Source: Saprospiraceae bacterium (GTDB taxonomy: Bacteria; Bacteroidota; Bacteroidia; Chitinophagales; Saprospiraceae). Taken from it: a DNA stretch of 7,392 nt. Positions 6,801 through 7,392 of the stretch are shown here, in pieces. The position numbers were made by a program, and so were the translations under genes. Location: the NCBI GenBank assembly GCA_020437045.1, contig JAGQWV010000343.1, forward strand, positions 1 to 7,392. Reading direction: 5' to 3'. The notes beneath the pieces were generated by a model. The model was not told the DNA's origin and ran no database searches. It was given only the letters and a program-made list of their open reading frames with translations. The stretch's first letter is position 1, and every line of letters starts with the position of its first letter.

Positions 6801-7392
6801 GCCTGCCGATACAATTGTTGATGGATGTGCTCCGCAATTTGATCAAAGTGGAAACGGAAATGTAATTGGATTTGCCGATCCAGCGATTACTGGGGAACCG
6901 GTATTTAATTTCGAAGGTGCATGTCGAATAGTTGCTATTGCGCGGGATGATTTGGTGAGTACCTGGCTTCTGCCGACGGGAGAGTGCTACTCTATCTTGC
7001 GGACCTGGTATTTTGCTGACTGGTGCGAAATAGGCACACAGGACAATTGGTGGTTAAACAGCAGTATTGTAGCCGACTCATTCACCCAGGTTATTATTCT
7101 GGTTGATACCATAGCACCAACCTGCGAAATCGACATTGCTCAAGTCAACGATACGGTAAATCTTGCTGATTGCAATGATGGACTACCCATTGACTTCTAT
7201 ACATTCGATACTTGCGGCTCATTTGGATATGAGTATCAGTTACTTAATATTGATGGGGCCAGCCCGGTTGAAAGGGCATACGGTAGAACCAATTTTGCAG
7301 GTGACACCCGCGACACGATGACTTTGAAAATTCCCGATGTCACACCTGGTACTTATGTCTTTGTGGTGACCACTACAGATGCATGTGAAAAT
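3640..7392 (+). CDS. Giant cysteine-rich secreted modular protein, 3' end beyond the window
   Basis: 1251 codons without a stop, continuing past the right edge. The first 57 residues look like a signal peptide with a long n-region, a hydrophobic core at 37-55 and a possible cleavage after A57 (VEA). The mature part is an extracellular chain of degenerate HYR/Ig-like modules. Residues 92-165 contain NLSLDANCERLIT and HVGKEV, typical of Saprospiria surface repeats. Module boundaries of the form V-x-D-x-x-x-P occur at about 405-411, 656-662, 849-854 and 1155-1160. Residues 428-560 are a separate GYWKTH module. I count about 49 cysteines, often in DxC or CxxC spacing, suggesting disulfide bonds. 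The ATG at 3640 follows AGAAGAAG (3624-3631) and an in-frame stop at 3541-3543. No enzyme motif is visible. By analogy with relatives it is probably exported by Sec and the type IX system and acts in adhesion or matrix, but the C-terminal sorting domain that would show this is outside the window. The gene has no co-directional neighbour in view. Confidence 0.9.
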   Translation, partial: MKNYYYLLMSWVLPSHFSLTDISKRGIRFFPGTVRAFSLLVGMASFLVLSAFVSVEASVSGQVTISALRIGGETDLHEYSLGPRHAYLQMDLDCHECYMNLNLSLDANCERLITAAMLLKNPDLAISNPEYFKVTLTIGNGLLISDNTLRAQHVGKEVSAMVTYLGPGPCPQGIACVTKITVKSEFEVTITPNPAKTVYCSDPFLKLDPSASDYEYRPSATQTCGVPVNGPFFGGDWVTIHDCVLGEQDTAKTILRQWWAMSKDGIRTVAMDTIYVLRLPPITADNFFCPEKDTLICGMSDHPIGPYMLVPNLLTMTDCDTIFFMDPNLKTNPIDPNCGLTVKIDSLEYENTGCVGLKRFIVEVHQNCYGQEVNTDCVLPVGSSHAQIEGGNGSPIYATCEFWLTDIDTVPPYISCNLDDVIIVGDDCEEGYTLSHGYWKTHSIFGPAPYDDTWALLPLGENTPFFLSGQTHYEVINAVPQGNAYYILAFQYVATKLNFLNGSDPSSVQMAYDQATALFMQYTPAEIGALPGNSPIRSQFIMLAMILDDYNTGDIGPGFCQEGVALPATTVEVGPDCTANFKLQKVMAMDACHEVKLVKAMVESFGFVTYTYDSVSGYWISEQMIHLELRDEPYLVVLEAIDECYNVGRDTCAIKVVDATNPVAVAHDGLIVDLSSKVGYINASQIDNNSSDNCELNLVLARRADWMEHWLEFCDTAEFVGHGTPDQDSIWCRNPDAANGEVEKIYADALATFATEMNPCDLLLYQSWYYDLCKYATVDCLNKVDETAFKEIYHVLFPETNIDIVSQIGGGWAERVPLTCSDVCDSVTVELLVMDYWCNWNKTWTKIFVEDKTPALVVSELTPSINLSCIAYNRDSSYTLAGSADRISMAEVFSAADTGNPDALALLDSLLGGYQKAWISESNDYVDVNGEIIDPSLTLIDSGICECHEEMRPVRYYDVQSQTFVTKQDSVVQVCGTTEEEIPLTKGIVAVNCNDNTHCIQDIDFDLDECGLGTVTRTFKIWKSCGVGVPDTITRSQTITLMNHCDLNKFMFDLPADTIVDGCAPQFDQSGNGNVIGFADPAITGEPVFNFEGACRIVAIARDDLVSTWLLPTGECYSILRTWYFADWCEIGTQDNWWLNSSIVADSFTQVIILVDTIAPTCEIDIAQVNDTVNLADCNDGLPIDFYTFDTCGSFGYEYQLLNIDGASPVERAYGRTNFAGDTRDTMTLKIPDVTPGTYVFVVTTTDACEN
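4921..5319 (+). other. GYWKTH module inside the giant protein
   Basis: Residues 428-560, bounded by C428 and C560 with no cysteine between them, in contrast to the cysteine-rich surroundings. It begins with GYTLSHGYWKTHS, continues with APYDDTWALLP and TPFFLSGQTHYEV, then GNAYYILAFQYVATKLNFLN, and closes with ILDDYNTGDIGPGFC. The middle (482-550) looks helical, unlike the beta-type modules around it. I recall similar GYWK(T/N)H segments as recurring units in large secreted proteins of several bacterial phyla, without an established function. The two bounding cysteines could form a disulfide that closes the unit. Confidence 0.65.

Overview
The window looks like the chromosome of a Bacteroidota bacterium, most likely of the Saprospiria/Lewinella type. 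Three things point there. The arginine genes have a Bacteroidota arrangement, with a GNAT acyltransferase attached to argG and followed by argC. The two recognisable promoter-like sites fit the Bacteroidota -7 consensus TAnnTTTG. The right half is a giant, cysteine-rich secreted protein built from modules typical of Saprospiria surface proteins. The taxonomic call rests on family recognition from memory, not on a search.

Layout. (1) Positions 1-2685, minus strand: two genes of an arginine-biosynthesis operon. The first gene (907-2685) encodes a GNAT-family acyltransferase domain fused in frame to a complete argininosuccinate synthase (ArgG). The second (1-914, running off the left edge) is argC, N-acetyl-gamma-glutamyl-phosphate reductase. 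The two overlap by 8 bases (ATGATTAA on the minus strand), so they are probably translationally coupled. The rest of the operon lies to the left of the window. (2) Positions 2686-3639: a 954-base divergent intergenic region with no convincing gene. It holds one candidate promoter in each direction, a REP-like imperfect hairpin, and an unusual density of short perfect palindromes between 3143 and 3400. (3) Positions 3640-7392, plus strand: one uninterrupted reading frame of at least 1251 codons that runs off the right edge. It has a signal peptide, about 49 cysteines, and a string of degenerate HYR/Ig-like modules. These are interrupted by a cysteine-free module of about 130 residues carrying a GYWKTH motif.

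How the genes work together. The GNAT domain may supply the first step of the pathway (N-acylation of glutamate), ArgC reduces the acyl-glutamyl phosphate, and ArgG makes argininosuccinate near the end, so one operon covers the beginning and the end of arginine synthesis. The giant exported protein is divergent from this operon and shows no functional link to it. It is probably a cell-surface adhesin or matrix protein exported by Sec and then, by analogy with relatives, by the type IX system, but its C-terminus, where a sorting domain would be, is outside the window.

No RNA genes, CRISPR arrays, insertion sequences or attachment sites were recognised.
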